From Siphonodentalium dalli (taxonomy: Eukaryota > Mollusca > Scaphopoda > Gadilida > Siphonodentaliidae): DNA of 64,000 nt. Each line of letters begins with the position of its first letter. Within the stretch, counting starts at the first letter, position 1. The notes below the pieces were generated by a model. It saw only the letters and a program-made list of their open reading frames with translations. It searched no databases and was not told where the DNA came from. The stretch spans positions 217,228,151 to 217,292,150 of the forward strand of contig CP136065.1 in assembly GCA_032622095.1 (NCBI GenBank), in the 5' to 3' direction. Below are positions 23,370 to 36,175 of this stretch, in pieces. The translations under genes were made by a program, and so were the position numbers.

Positions 23370-23750
23370 CAATCAAGTTTATTGTCTATGTAAATCAATT
23401 AATGACATTTAGACAACATCAATTAACATATATACATATAATTTACAGGTTACAAACGTGCGTTGTAATATGTTTCCCCACAGCAACAGGCAGCCTAGAG
23501 TATATTAAAGCCGCACACATTTCTTGGAAGTCCAAAAAATGCATGCGGCTCCAATCTACCCACGACTACCAACCACTGTGGTAACACCCTCATTCCCACC
23601 ACCCTGCCATACCACTTCACCTGGCGCCACAATGGAGCACACCCGCTCCACACGAGACAAATGCACCGTGTGGAGCGGGGTCCGATCTGCCCAGGCATCC
23701 CTCCACGGCACCGCAGAGCTGGTGCACTTTTACTGACCATCTCTTATTTT
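23352..23750 (-). mobile_element. Probable 3' part of a retroposon (SINE or LINE tail)
   Basis: On the minus strand the segment ends CAATAAACTTGATTGAG and then a short TTGA-type repeat, as many LINE and SINE 3' ends do. The body contains a 13-bp perfect hairpin (CCCGCTCCACACG at 23642-23654 with its complement at 23667-23679, 12-base loop). No RT or tRNA promoter could be recognised, so the class is open. Confidence 0.45.
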
Positions 23751-24395
23751 CCATATCTGGCGAAGGGTTCTACACCGACTATGTATATACAGTAAAGTGA
23801 CCTGTCTGACACTATACCGACTAGATATTCATTTTTTTGCATTTGCATTTTCTTTCAGATTATCTATGTATTCATGTACAATGTTGTAATCCAGCCGGCA
23901 TAACTCGGCGCATGCATGTGTTGATAACAAGGCTCGCTCTCGACCTGTACATATATCTTATATATATATATACATTTACGATTATTATTATTCTCATTTG
24001 CATCTTCTGGAAGTGTTATATATACATATGTACGTAAATAAATATGTTGGGGACAGGTAGGGAGTCGTCCATTGTCGCTGCTATGAAAAATGCTTACTTC
24101 ATAGCAAAGCATCAGCTACTCAACAGCCTATTAGGTGACCTCAACGAACTGTGCATCGTCTTATTTTACCTGTGTCTGTTAGAATTTACGTTTTATATGA
24201 ATAAAGATAAAAACGTTAATTTTCCTTGATTTTCCCTAATTTGACCTTCAATTTAATTTGGCAAAAAAATATTTCATTTGGCAAAAATTTTGGCAAGAGA
24301 AATTTTGGTCCAGCGCCAACCCTGGTCGTCATTAGTTTGATCTCTTATGATGTATATAACAGTTTGAGAATAAAATATCAGAACCACAATCCTCC

Positions 24396-24590
24396 ACAGA
24401 ATGCACGGTGGCGCCATCGTGTGGGCGGGCAGCAATAAGTCTGCTTCACTCTTCATGGTTGCAGAGTGCATGGTGGCGCCATCGTGTGGGCGGGCAGCAA
24501 TAAGTCTGCTTCACTCTTCATGGTTACAGAATGCATAGTGGCGCCATCGTGTGGGCGGGCAGCAATAAGTCTGCTTCACTCTTCATGGTT
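24396..24590 (+). repeat. 65-bp tandem triplication
   Basis: Three head-to-tail 65-bp copies (24396, 24461, 24526) share GTGGCGCCATCGTGTGGGCG and CTTCACTCTTCATGGTT. They differ mainly in the first 15 bases. They look recent. Confidence 0.85.
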
Positions 24591-25219
24591 AATTTAACAG
24601 TGTATATTCCATGAATAATATATATAAATACAACAATAACTATAAATTAATCATGAACCGGTTTCGACATCCAGGCTATAGGCTTTTGTGAGTTGTTTGC
24701 GAGAATCGTTTTATATCCGTCGTATGATATTCCATTTGAATTCAGAGATGGCTGTCGTTTCGTGTAACCGTTTCGTGCTAACGCGAGGTGGAATGATTCA
24801 ATGTAAGTCGGGTAATACCGTTGTATAATTGTGTAATCGAAATATAGATAGAAATAAGTCAGTTAGACAGAGCTAAGGATGGATAAATTTTCTTTGAATT
24901 TCTGTATTGGTTCAGAGATATAAAATAACAACGTTGAGCCAAAATGTTGTCACTAAAAACGTGTACTCTGGTATGGGGTGCAGTCCGAAATACATTCAAT
25001 TGGTCATTTAAGACATATTATGGACTTGTTCGAGTGCGATAAACTTATAAGTTAATTCTCAGGCTCTTTGCCAACCTGGGGAATGTAGCATTCTACTAAC
25101 ATCACCAAAAATTTGAAAGAAATGGACCATACCACTCCATAGAAAACATCGTCTGAACTACGCAGAAATTGTAAATATTTACATCTCAATTCGGGACGCA
25201 ACAATCGGCGATAAACTAA

Positions 25220-26024
25220 AGCCCCGGTTCCATATCCCCGATTTTCCACCCCGAATGTCCCCGAATAACTCCCGAATCATAATTTTACAAAAATCGTGGA
25301 GTAAGTTCGGGACGAGTCGAGACAGTGAATTTTTACCCCCGAACATGATCGGGGATATCGGTGCTATCGGGGTCGATTCGGGACAATTCTGGACTCGCTC
25401 CCGACAGTTTTGAAATGTACAAAACTATCGGGAACCAAGCCGAATCGCTCCCGATTTGTCAATCATCGGGAGAAATTCGGGAGCAATTCGGCACCTATTC
25501 GGGAGTAGTCGGCAGTATTCGGCAATATTCGGGTGGATATTCTGGAGTAGTCGGCAGTATTCGGTAGGTTATTCCCGAATTCGCCATGTGTGGCTGCTTT
25601 TATACTGAGATCCGGTGTATCTGCAAAATTCGGCATCGATTCCGGACGTTCGGCAGCCATTGAATACCAATTCGGTATTTATTCGGCATCAATTCCGTAC
25701 CAGTTCGGCATTTATTCGGGGTATTCGGCAACAATTCGATGTAAGTCGGTAGTAATCTGGGCAATTCGGCAGCCACTCGCACGAAATTTCGGTATCAGTT
25801 CGGGATATTTCTTGATCATTCGGGAAGAAATTCGGAAGCATTCTGGAATACTCGTCAATGTACGGGACGATTAAATTTTGTCATAATTCGACATCAGTTC
25901 GGCGGCTTTTTGGAATAAAACTCGTCCAGAATTCTCTCGAATATGCTGCCGATTTGGTCTGGTCCCGAATTGGTGCCGAATATACGAATTCGGGACAGAA
26001 AATCGGGAATATGGAACCGGGGCT
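25220..26024. mobile_element. 805-bp MITE with TAA target duplication and ATTCGG decamer interior
   Basis: The ends are inverted repeats: AGCCCCGGTTCCATAT starts at 25220 and ATATGGAACCGGGGCT ends at 26024, and the match extends for about 35 bases. TAA flanks both sides (25217-25219 and 26025-26027), a 3-bp TWA duplication of the kind PIF/Harbinger elements make. The interior is packed with ATTCGG or its complement. In places the motif repeats every 10 bases (about 25490-25570, ATTCGGCAAT, AGTCGGCAGT). It codes for no transposase. Confidence 0.8.
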
Positions 26025-26160
26025 TAACGCAAACGATTTCGCCATCTAGCGTCATTGCATTTAATTAATATATAAGAATGACGGCGTGTGCTGTTAATTT
26101 GGATTAATATTCGTAAAATTTGAGCAAGATTATTCTCCATTTCTATTTGCTCACACTGCC

Positions 26161-26505
26161 GGAGTGTTTCATATCACTTTAAGAACTTGTACTCTAATAT
26201 GGGGTGCAGTCCGGAATGCATTCGGTTGGTTGGTGGTTAGAAACATTTGTTCGGCTGTCTACGGTATCTCAGTATTCGAGAGCTGTCTTTGCTTGAGATG
26301 AGTCAGTTACAATCACTTACAATGGGACGTATTGAGCTGGGCAGACACCATATCACGTCTTGATTAACTGGACCGTCTGGCAAATTAATCCTTCAATTCC
26401 CAAGAGTCCGCCGTAATTTACTCAACGAACTCCGTTATCGAGATTAATGTCTGTCGCACACCTTGTTGAAGTTAAACGGCTTTCGATTCTAGAGCAACTA
26501 TTTGT
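26161..26505 (+). repeat. Unique flank of the 50-bp satellite, copy 1 of a segmental duplication
   Basis: This 345-base non-repetitive block precedes the first satellite array and recurs at 28940-29283 before the second. I found one single-base indel (CACCTTGTTG versus CACCTGTTG) between the copies. A diverged copy of part of it (TGTACTCTGGTATGGGGTGC) lies near 24960. Confidence 0.9.
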
Positions 26506-28937
26506 GATGAATCTGAACACGAATGATGCTACCATGTAAACCTTGGTCGGTTCGTGATGAATCAACTGAACACGAATGATGCTAGCATGTAAACCTTGGT
26601 TGGTTCATGGTGAATCTGAACACGAATGGTGCTAGCATGTAAACCTTGGTTGGTTCATGATGAATCTGAACACGAATGGTGCTAGCATGTAAACCTCGGT
26701 CGGTTCGTGATGAATCTGAACACGAATGATGCTAGCATGTAAACCTTGGTCGGTTCGTGATGAATCTGAACACGAATGGTGCTAGCATGTAAACCTCGGT
26801 CGGTTCGTGATGAATCTGAACACGAATGATGCTAGCATGTAAACCTTGGTTGGTTCATGATGAATCTGGACACGAATGATGCTAGCATGTAAACCTTGGT
26901 TGGTTCATGATGAATCTGAACACGAATGGTGCTAGCATGTAAACCTTGGTTGGTTCATGATGAATCTGAACACGAATGATGCTAGCATGTAAACCTCGGT
27001 CGGTTCGTGATGAATCTGAACACGAATGATGCTAGCATGTAAACCTTGGTCGGTTCATGATGAATCTGAACACGAATGATGCTAGCATGTAAACCTCGGT
27101 CGGTTCGTTATGAATCTGAACACGAATGATGCTAGCATGTAAACCTTGGTTGGTTCATGATGAATCTGAACACGAATGATGCTAGCATGTAAACATTGGT
27201 CGGTTCGTAATGAATCTGAACACGAATGCTGCTAGCATGTAAACCTTGGTTGGTTCATGATGAATCTGAACACGAATGATGCTAGCATGTAAACCTTGGT
27301 TGGTTCGTGGTGAATCTGAACACGAATGGTGCTAGCATGTAAACATTCGTCGGTTCATGATGAATCTGAACACGAATGATGCTAGCATGTAAACCTTGGT
27401 CGGTTCATGATGAATCTGAACACGAATGATGCTAGCATGTAAACCTTGGTCGGTTCGTAATGAATCTGAACACGAATGATGCTAGCATGTAAACCTTCGT
27501 CGGTTCGTAATGAATCTGAACACGAATGATGCTAGCATGTAAACCTTGGTTGGTTCGTGGTGAATCTGAACACGAATAATGCTAGCATGTAAACCTTGGT
27601 CGGTTCGTGGTGAATCTGAACACGAATGATGCTAGCATGTAAACCTTGGTTGGTTCATGATGAATCTGAACACGAATGATGCTAGCATGTAAACCTTGGT
27701 TGGTTCGTGGTGAATCTGAACACGAATGGTGCTAGCATGTAAACATTCGTCGGTTCATGATGAATCTGAACACGAATGATGCTAGCATGTAAACCTTGGT
27801 CGGTTCATGATGAATCTGAACACGAATGATGCTAGCATGTAAACCTTGGTTGGTTCGTGGTGAATCTGAACACGAATGATGCTACCATGTAAACCTTGGT
27901 TGGTTCGTGGTGAATCTGAACACGAATGATGCTAGCATGTAAACCTTGGTCGGTTCGTGATGAATCTGAACACGAATGGTGCTAGCATGTAAACCTTTGT
28001 TGGTTCGTGATGAATCTGAACACGAATGATGCTAGCATGTAAACATTGGTTGGTTCGTGGTGAATCTGAACACGAATGGTGCTAGCATGTAAACCTTGGT
28101 CGGTTCATGATGAATCTGAACACGAATGATGCTAGCATGTAAACCTTCGTCGGTTCGTAATGAATCTGAACACGAATGATGCTAGCATGTAAACCTTGGT
28201 TGGTTCGTGGTGAATCTGAACACGAATGGTGCTAGCATGTAAACCTTGGTTGGTTCGTGGTGAATCTGAACACGAATGATGCTAGCATGTAAACCTTGGT
28301 TGGTTCGTGGTGAATCTGAACACGAATGGTGCTAGCATGTAAACCTTGGTCGGTTCATGATGAATCTGAACACGAATGATGCTAGCATGTAAACCTTGGT
28401 CGGTTCATGATGAATCTGAACACGAATGATGCTAGCATGTAAACCTTGGTCGGTTCGTGATGAATCTGAACACGAATGGTGCTAGCATGTAAACCTTCGT
28501 CGGTTCGTGGTGAATCTGAACACGAATGATGCTAGCATGTAAACCTTGGTTGGTTCGTAATGAATCTGAACACGAATGGTGCTAGCATGTAAACCTTGGT
28601 TGGTTCGTGGTGAATCTGAACACGAATGATGCTAGCATGTAAACCTTGGTTGGTTCGTGGTGAATCTGAACACGAATGATGCTAGCATGTAAACCTTGGT
28701 CGGTTCGTGATGAATTCTGAACACGAATGATGCTAGCATGTAAATCTTTGTCGGTTCATGATGAATCTGAACACGAATGATGCTAGCATGTAAACCTTGG
28801 TTGGTTCATGATGAATCTGAACACGAATGATGCTAGCATGTAAACCTTGGTTGGTTCATGATGAATCTGAACACGAATGATGCTAGCATGTAAACCTTGG
28901 TCGGTTCGTGATGAATCTGAACACGAATGGTGCTAGC
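26506..28937 (+). repeat. 50-bp satellite, array 1 (about 49 units)
   Basis: The period is exactly 50 bases. The unit begins GATGAATCTGAACACGAATG, continues through the 10-bp palindrome ATGCTAGCAT and a GTAAACCTTGGT block, and ends GGTTCGT or GGTTCAT. Variable sites recur (GAT/GGT before the palindrome, CGG/TGG, CGT/CAT). Stops occur in all frames, so it is non-coding. Confidence 0.97.
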
Positions 28938-28939
28938 TA

Positions 28940-29283
28940 GGAGTGTTTCATATCACTTTAAGAACTTGTACTCTAATATGGGGTGCAGTCCGGAATGCAT
29001 TCGGTTGGTTGGTGGTTAGAAACATTTGTTCGGCTGTCTACGGTATCTCAGTATTCGAGAGCTGTCTTTGCTTGAGATGAGTCAGTTACAATCACTTACA
29101 ATGGGACGTATTGAGCTGGGCAGACACCATATCACGTCTTGATTAACTGGACCGTCTGGCAAATTAATCCTTCAATTCCCAAGAGTCCGCCGTAATTTAC
29201 TCAACGAACTCCGTTATCGAGATTAATGTCTGTCGCACACCTGTTGAAGTTAAACGGCTTTCGATTCTAGAGCAACTATTTGT
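28940..29283 (+). repeat. Unique flank of the satellite, copy 2 of the segmental duplication
   Basis: Near-identical repeat of 26161-26505. It follows directly on a broken satellite unit (GTGCTAGCTAG), which marks the duplication junction at about 28937-28940. Confidence 0.9.
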
Positions 29284-32200
29284 GATGAATCTGAACACGA
29301 ATGATGCTACCATGTAAACCTTGGTCGGTTCGTGATGAATCAACTGAACACGAATGATGCTAGCATGTAAACCTTGGTTGGTTCATGGTGAATCTGAACA
29401 CGAATGGTGCTAGCATGTAAACCTTGGTTGGTTCATGATGAATCTGAACACGAATGGTGCTAGCATGTAAACCTCGGTCGGTTCGTGATGAATCTGAACA
29501 CGAATGATGCTAGCATGTAAACCTTGGTCGGTTCGTGATGAATCTGAACACGAATGGTGCTAGCATGTAAACCTCGGTCGGTTCGTGATGAATCTGAACA
29601 CGAATGATGCTAGCATGTAAACCTTGGTCGGTTCATGATGAATCTGAACACGAATGATGCTAGCATGTAAACCTTGGTTGGTTCATGATGAATCTGGACA
29701 CGAATGATGCTAGCATGTAAACCTTGGTTGGTTCATGATGAATCTGAACACGAATGGTGCTAGCATGTAAACCTTGGTTGGTTCGTGATGAATCTGAACA
29801 CGAATGATGCTAGCATGTAAACCTTGGTCGGTTCATGATGAATCTGAACACGAATGATGCTAGCATGTAAACCTTGGTCGGTTCATGATGAATCTGAACA
29901 CGAATGGTGCTAGCATGTAAACCTTGGTTGGTTCGTGGTGAATCTGAACACGAATGATGCTAGCATGTAAACCTTGGTCGGTTCATGATGAATCTGAACA
30001 CGAATGATGCTAGCATGTAAACATTGGTCGGTTCGTAATGAATCTGAACACGAATACTGCTAGCATGTAAACCTTGGTTGGTTCATGATGAATCTGAACA
30101 CGAATAATGCTAGCATGTAAACCTTGGTCGGTTCGTGGTGAATCTGAACACGAATGATGCTAGCATGTAAACCTTGGTTGGTTCATGATGAATCTGAACA
30201 CGAATGATGCTAGCATGTAAACCTTGGTTGGTTCGTGGTGAATCTGAACACGAATGGTGCTAGCATGTAAACATTCGTCGGTTCATGATGAATCTGAACA
30301 CGAATGGTGCTAGCATGTAAACCTTGGTCGGTTCATGATGAATCTGAACACGAATGATGCTAGCATGTAAACCTTGGTCGGTTCGTAATGAATCTGAACA
30401 CGAATGATGCTAGCATGTAAACCTTCGTCGGTTCGTAATGAATCTGAACACGAATGATGCTAGCATGTAAACCTTGGTCGGTTCGTGGTGAATCTGAACA
30501 CGAATGATGCTAGCATGTAAACCTTTGTTGGTTCGTGGTGAATCTGAACACGAATGATGCTAGCATGTAAACCTTGGTTGGTTCGTGGTGAATCTGAACA
30601 CGAATGATGCTACCATGTAAACCTTGGTTGGTTCGTGGTGAATCTGAACACGAATGATGCTAGCATGTAAACCTCGGTCGGTTCGTGATGAATCTGAACA
30701 CGAATGATGCTAGCATGTAAACCTTGGTCGGTTCATGATGAATCTGAACACGAATGATGCTAGCATGTAAACCTTGGTCGGTTCATGATGAATCTGAACA
30801 CGAATGATGCTAGCATGTAAACCTTGGTTGGTTCGTGGTGAATCTGAACACGAATGATGCTAGCATGTAAACCTTGGTTGGTTCGTGGTGAATCTGAACA
30901 CGAATGATGCTACCATGTAAACCTTGGTTGGTTCGTGGTGAATCTGAACACGAATGCTGCTAGCATGTAAACCTTGGTCGGTTCGTGATGAATCTGAACA
31001 CGAATGGTGCTAGCATGTAAACCTTTGTTGGTTCGTGGTGAATCTGAACACGAATGATGCTAGCATGTAAACCTTGGTTGGTTCATGATGAATCTGAACA
31101 CGAATGATGCTAGCATGTAAACATTGGTTGGTTCGTGGTGAATCTGAACACGAATGGTGCTAGCATGTAAACCTTGGTCGGTTCATGATGAATCTGAACA
31201 CGAATGATGCTAGCATGTAAACCTTCGTCGGTTCGTAATGAATCTGAACACGAATGATGCTAGCATGTAAACCTTGGTTGGTTCGTGGTGAATCTGAACA
31301 CGAATGGTGCTAGCATGTAAACCTTGGTTGGTTCGTGGTGAATCTGAACACGAATGATGCTAGCATGTAAACCTTGGTTGGTTCGTGGTGAATCTGAACA
31401 CGAATGGTGCTAGCATGTAAACATTGGTCGGTTCATGATGAATCTGAACACGAATGATGCTAGCATGTAAACCTTGGTCGGTTCATGGTGAATCTGAACA
31501 CGAATGATGCTAGCATGTAAACCTTGGTCGGTTCGTGATGAATCTGAACACGAATGGTGCTAGCATGTAAACCTTCGTCGGTTCGTGGTGAATCTGAACA
31601 CGAATGATGCTAGCATGTAAACCTTGGTTGGTTCGTAATGAATCTGAACACGAATGGTGCTAGCATGTAAACCTTGGTTGGTTCGTGGTGAATCTGAACA
31701 CGAATGATGCTAGCATGTAAACCTTGGTTGGTTCGTGGTGAATCTGAACACGAATGATGCTAGCATGTAAACCTTGGTCGGTTCGTGATGAATTCTGAAC
31801 ACGAATGATGCTAGCATGTAAATCTTTGTCGGTTCATGATGAATCTGAACACGAATGATGCTAGCATGTAAACCTTGGTTGGTTCATGATGAATCTGAAC
31901 ACGAATGATGCTAGCATGTAAACCTTGGTTGGTTCATGATGAATCTGAACACGAATGATGCTAGCATGTAAACCTTGGTCGGTTCGTGATGAATCTGAAC
32001 ACGAATGGTGCTAGCATGTAAACATTCGTCGGTTCGTGATGAATCTGGACACGAATGGTGCTAGCATGTAAACCTTTGTTGGTTCGTGGTGAATCTGAAC
32101 ACGAATGATGCTAGCATGTAAACCTTGGTCGGTTCATGGTGAATCTGAACACGAATGATGCTAGCATGTAAACCTTGGTCGGTTCGTGATGAATCTGAAC

Positions 32201-33130
32201 ACGAATGGTGCTAGCATGTAAACCTTCGTCGGTTCGTGGTGAATCTGAACACGAATGATGCTAGCATGTAAACCTTGGTTGGTTCGTAATGAATCTGAAC
32301 ACGAATGGTGCTAGCATGTAAACCTTGGTTGGTTCGTGGTGAATCTGAACACGAATGATGCTAGCATGTAAACCTTGGTTGGTTCGTGGTGAATCTGAAC
32401 ACGAATGATGCTAGCATGTAAACCTTGGTCGGTTCGTGATGAATTCTGAACACGAATGATGCTAGCATGTAAATCTTTGTCGGTTCATGATGAATCTGAA
32501 CACGAATGATGCTAGCATGTAAACCTTGGTTGGTTCATGATGAATCTGAACACGAATGATGCTAGCATGTAAACCTTGGTTGGTTCATGATGAATCTGAA
32601 CACGAATGATGCTAGCATGTAAACCTTGGTCGGTTCGTGATGAATCTGAACACGAATGGTGCTAGCATGTAAACATTCGTCGGTTCGTGATGAATCTGGA
32701 CACGAATGGTGCTAGCATGTAAACCTTTGTTGGTTCGTGGTGAATCTGAACACGAATGATGCTAGCATGTAAACCTTGGTCGGTTCATGGTGAATCTGAA
32801 CACGAATGATGCTACCATGTAAACCTTGGTCGGTTCGTGATGAATCTGAACACGAATTGTGCTAGCATGTAAACCTCGGTCGGTTCGTGATGAATCTGAA
32901 CACGAATGATGCTACCATGTAAACCTTGGTCGGTTCGTGATGAATCTGAACACGAATGATGCTAGCATGTAAACCTTGGTCGGTTCGTGATGAATCTGAA
33001 CACGAATGATGCTACCATGTAAACCTTGGTCGGTTCGTGATGAATCTGAACACGAATGATGCTAGCATGTAAACCTTGGTCGGTTCGTGATGAATCTGAA
33101 CACGTATGATGCTAGCATGTACACCTTGGT
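29284..33130 (+). repeat. 50-bp satellite, array 2 (about 77 units) with a 651-bp higher-order repeat
   Basis: Same 50-bp unit as array 1, starting with the same first units, including the odd GATGAATCAACTG unit. A marker unit with GAATTCTG (one extra T) starts at 31790 and again at 32441, 651 bases later. The variant pattern around both is the same, so 13 units were duplicated as a block. The same marker occurs once in array 1 near 28713. The array decays at 33110-33130. Confidence 0.97.
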
Positions 33131-33281
33131 ATGTTCGGTATATTGAATATAGACGTAACATTTGACACTGTTGGCCAAAATAAAATATTGCCGTTCAAGT
33201 ACATGAGAAATCTATCAACATGTCCTCGTGCAAATAGGTTCAGGTTCAGAATTGTCGTAACAAAATATACATTGACTCTGT

Positions 33282-33379
33282 AAGCCATTGTATTCTCTTA
33301 TATATGTGAGGCTCCCAATGGGAGAATGCACTGGCACATGATCTTTAATGATGCTCCAGCGCAACTCCAGTCATGAAAC
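33282..33379. mobile_element. Decayed foldback MITE remnant, outer type A
   Basis: A single degraded hairpin core (ATTGTATTCTCTTATATATG...GAGAATGCACTGGCACA) is followed by CTCCAGTCATGAAACG, the type A right end. The left end is lost. Confidence 0.55.
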
Positions 33380-33514
33380 GTTTTACTATAGGCTAGAATT
33401 GAGTTTGGGAATTTCGTCACGACAACTCAAAATGCATTTTAAAACTGATAGTTTTCACACGGGTGTAATTATAATTATTAATCTCGATTTTCTATTATAA
33501 TTTCATAGTATTGG

Positions 33515-33770
33515 CTGTAACATATCCTCGTGCAAATTGGTTCATATTGGAGCAAAATATTCACATATGTTAATATAGGATTATATGATTCTGAAATAAG
33601 CCCATGGTGGTTTACACCCGTTTTCCGTTTTATAGCGCGGGCCGCAATGAGAACACATTATAAAGAGCGTACATCTGGGGAAGTCGATTTAGGTTCATAT
33701 AGAGCCTAAATCAGATTCAAATAATGCCGATATGAGCTTATTTTCAGGAGAACAGGCTGAATTAATATGG
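33515..33770 (+). repeat. Dispersed repeat family D, copy 3
   Basis: Contains CCTCGTGCAAATTGG, GAAATAAGCCCATGGTGG, TATAGCGCGGGCCGCA, AAAGAGCGTACATCTG and TGAGCTTATTTTCAGGAGAA in the family order. A second start-like fragment (CCTCGTGCAAATAGGTTC) lies at about 33223-33242. Confidence 0.6.
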
Positions 33771-34099
33771 AAGATTAAAATAGTTTGTGTTATAGGTATA
33801 TGACAGACGACTTGGTATATGACACCAACTTTGGAAATATTGACTCGGTGACAAGGTCAATTTATATTATCAACAGTGTTCAACCTTCAGAGGCAGGGAA
33901 TTCCATCAATTGTCAACATATTTGGAAACTTTCCACGTCATCGTTATCAGATTGTCTGGAGTTTTTTTTTCGCGATCGAAGATAAAACATATTTTATTGC
34001 TATTACGTCGTCACAAGTATCATTTTGGTATATATTTGTGGGGCAATCTCCTCCATGTATGCAAATCGCATCCATGTATGCATTCAACCTTAATGTATA

Positions 34100-35778
34100 T
34101 AATAATTTGAACTACAGAGCAATCAGTAGGTAGACATAACATTTTAAAGGATAACGGTTAACATGCACACGTCTTTATGTCGGGTTATAGATGTCACCAC
34201 CTGCATAATGTCATCACCTCGATTAACTTTGGAAGAAATAAAAAACAAAGTAAAACGTCTCAAACATTGTTTAGTACTACTCGTCTTTGGTGATGGTCCA
34301 ACAATATTCACAACATTTTTGTTCTGAAATGAAGAATGCACCGCGTGTGAAAGTAATGGCTTCCATGCCAACATTATGTCATCGTGACAGTTTCTCTTTT
34401 CTTACAGCAACATTTCACTGTATTTCCAATTTTCCAACGGTGTAACGACACAGTGGGCTAGCGACCAATAACGACTTTGCAACACGTTTGTTGTTTAGAT
34501 ATTTATCATACTAGCAGCCAAACTTACTGTGTATGGAATATGTATGCTCCTTGACGTCAGCGCAAACATCAGGGAAATAACTCTATATATGTTGGGTTAT
34601 GTCTTACAGTCGATTACAAGTATCCCAACACTGGGCCACAATAACTAGTTCACAACTCTACACCATCCGATGTGATATATAAACGAGAGGGCGATCACGA
34701 TCGACAGATGTTAACCCATCCCTTAGCGATAGTAAATTACTATGATCGGAATCATAAATGAGAGTTTTGGTGTTGAATTATAGAGTATACTGTTATGCAC
34801 TATTATAGACAAATGTACATAACACAAATTATTGGAATTTATGGGTCACTCGCATTTATATAAGAGAATGCACTGGTACAGGATCTGTAATCCTGCACCA
34901 CCACATCCTTGTGTTAAATGTGAAAGGTGACCTGGACATGGAATACTTGGGTTAAGAGAGTCCAATTTAAGTTTACAATAATAATGTATCAAATTCTAAC
35001 AACAATATAGATCAAGATAAGCCACCTCACTGCTGACCCATTATTATCAATTATATAGCAGAGTTGTCAACATATCACAGGAATTGTTTATGTTGAAAGC
35101 TGACATCTCTATTAAACCAATAACATTTATAATCACCTCAGACCATTTGTAGAGTGATATCTTCAGCTGTGCAAGGCAGCACAGATGTCCAAGTCTACTG
35201 TTAATATAATGTGATGTGTATTGTTGAAACTTTATTTTAAATTAGATACCATAGCTTTCTTTATCAGATTATCTGCTCATTGGCATAAGAGACATCGGAA
35301 AATAATATAGCCTTATCAATAGCTAAGTAGTCCAAATGCATGGGATGGAATTGGTGAATTGGATTTAATGTCGCTCCAAACAAATTTACCAGTACATAAC
35401 ACCAAGATTTTTGACCGATTTAAACAAATTTGGTGTGGTGACTCGTGGTACCCTTGGCAGAGTTATAATGGTGTTAGTTTTTGAATTTTGTTAACTTTAA
35501 AAAACAATTGTTTTTAATTATTTAAAAAAAATAAATTATTATTATATATTTTATTATATATGATTGTTATAATCATACCCAGGGAAATTGGGATATTCGA
35601 AGAAATTTGGTTAATTGATTTCTACACGCTTTAATTTTTGCATAATTTTGTATAGTGCCGGAACAATAGTTACAAAATATATCCTGACTGTTTATTTCTT
35701 AAGCTCGTTATCTGCATATTCCCATGCAATTTTAAAAGTTGCTCCAAGATCTTGTCAAAAGTTTCTGCTGGGTCCACA
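34100..35778. other. Unassigned AT-rich DNA with one MITE fragment
   Basis: No gene recognised. At about 34848-34925 half of a hairpin core survives (CTCGCATTTATATAAGAGAA, then TGCACTGGTACAGGATC). Confidence 0.5.
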
Positions 35779-35782
35779 TTAA

Positions 35783-36175
35783 CCCTTTACCCAACAAACC
35801 GGCCAAAAACCGGCCAAATAAAGCTTCAACAGCCTAAAATATCTTCGGTTTGTCTCAATAGAACCATACACATATGGATATCATTGGAACCGGCTCCTTG
35901 ACCACATTGTGATAGTTACAGTTATGCCCTGTGCCAATGCATTCTCTTATATATGCGAGTCGACCATAGGTCGCCTCGCATATATAAGAGAATGCATTGG
36001 CCTAAAAAAATCTTTTTTTTTAACACTTTTTACCATTTTTTCTTACATTCTTTAACAATTTTATAATTTTTAATGTGTTAAGCCATGCATTCTCTTATAT
36101 ATGCGAGGCGACCTATGGTCGACTCGCATATATAAGAGAATGCATTGGCACAGGGCCCTTCTGTTGGGTAAATGG
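35783..36175. mobile_element. Foldback MITE, outer type B, copy 1, flanked by TTAA
   Basis: TTAA at 35779-35782 and 36176-36179. The ends are CCCTTTACCCAACA and TGTTGGGTAAATGG (RC-matching but for one base). After the left end come ACCGGCCAAAA repeats and a spacer of about 130 bases. Then two hairpin cores follow (CCCTGTGCCAATGCATTCTC... and ...GAATGCATTGGCACAGGG) around an AT-rich linker. Terminal CCCTTT at TTAA is the piggyBac hallmark. Confidence 0.85.

Noticed and set aside
26506-33130. Regular 50-bp repeats taken as a possible CRISPR array
   Set aside because: There are no unique spacers, since the whole 50 bases repeat. The context is eukaryotic.
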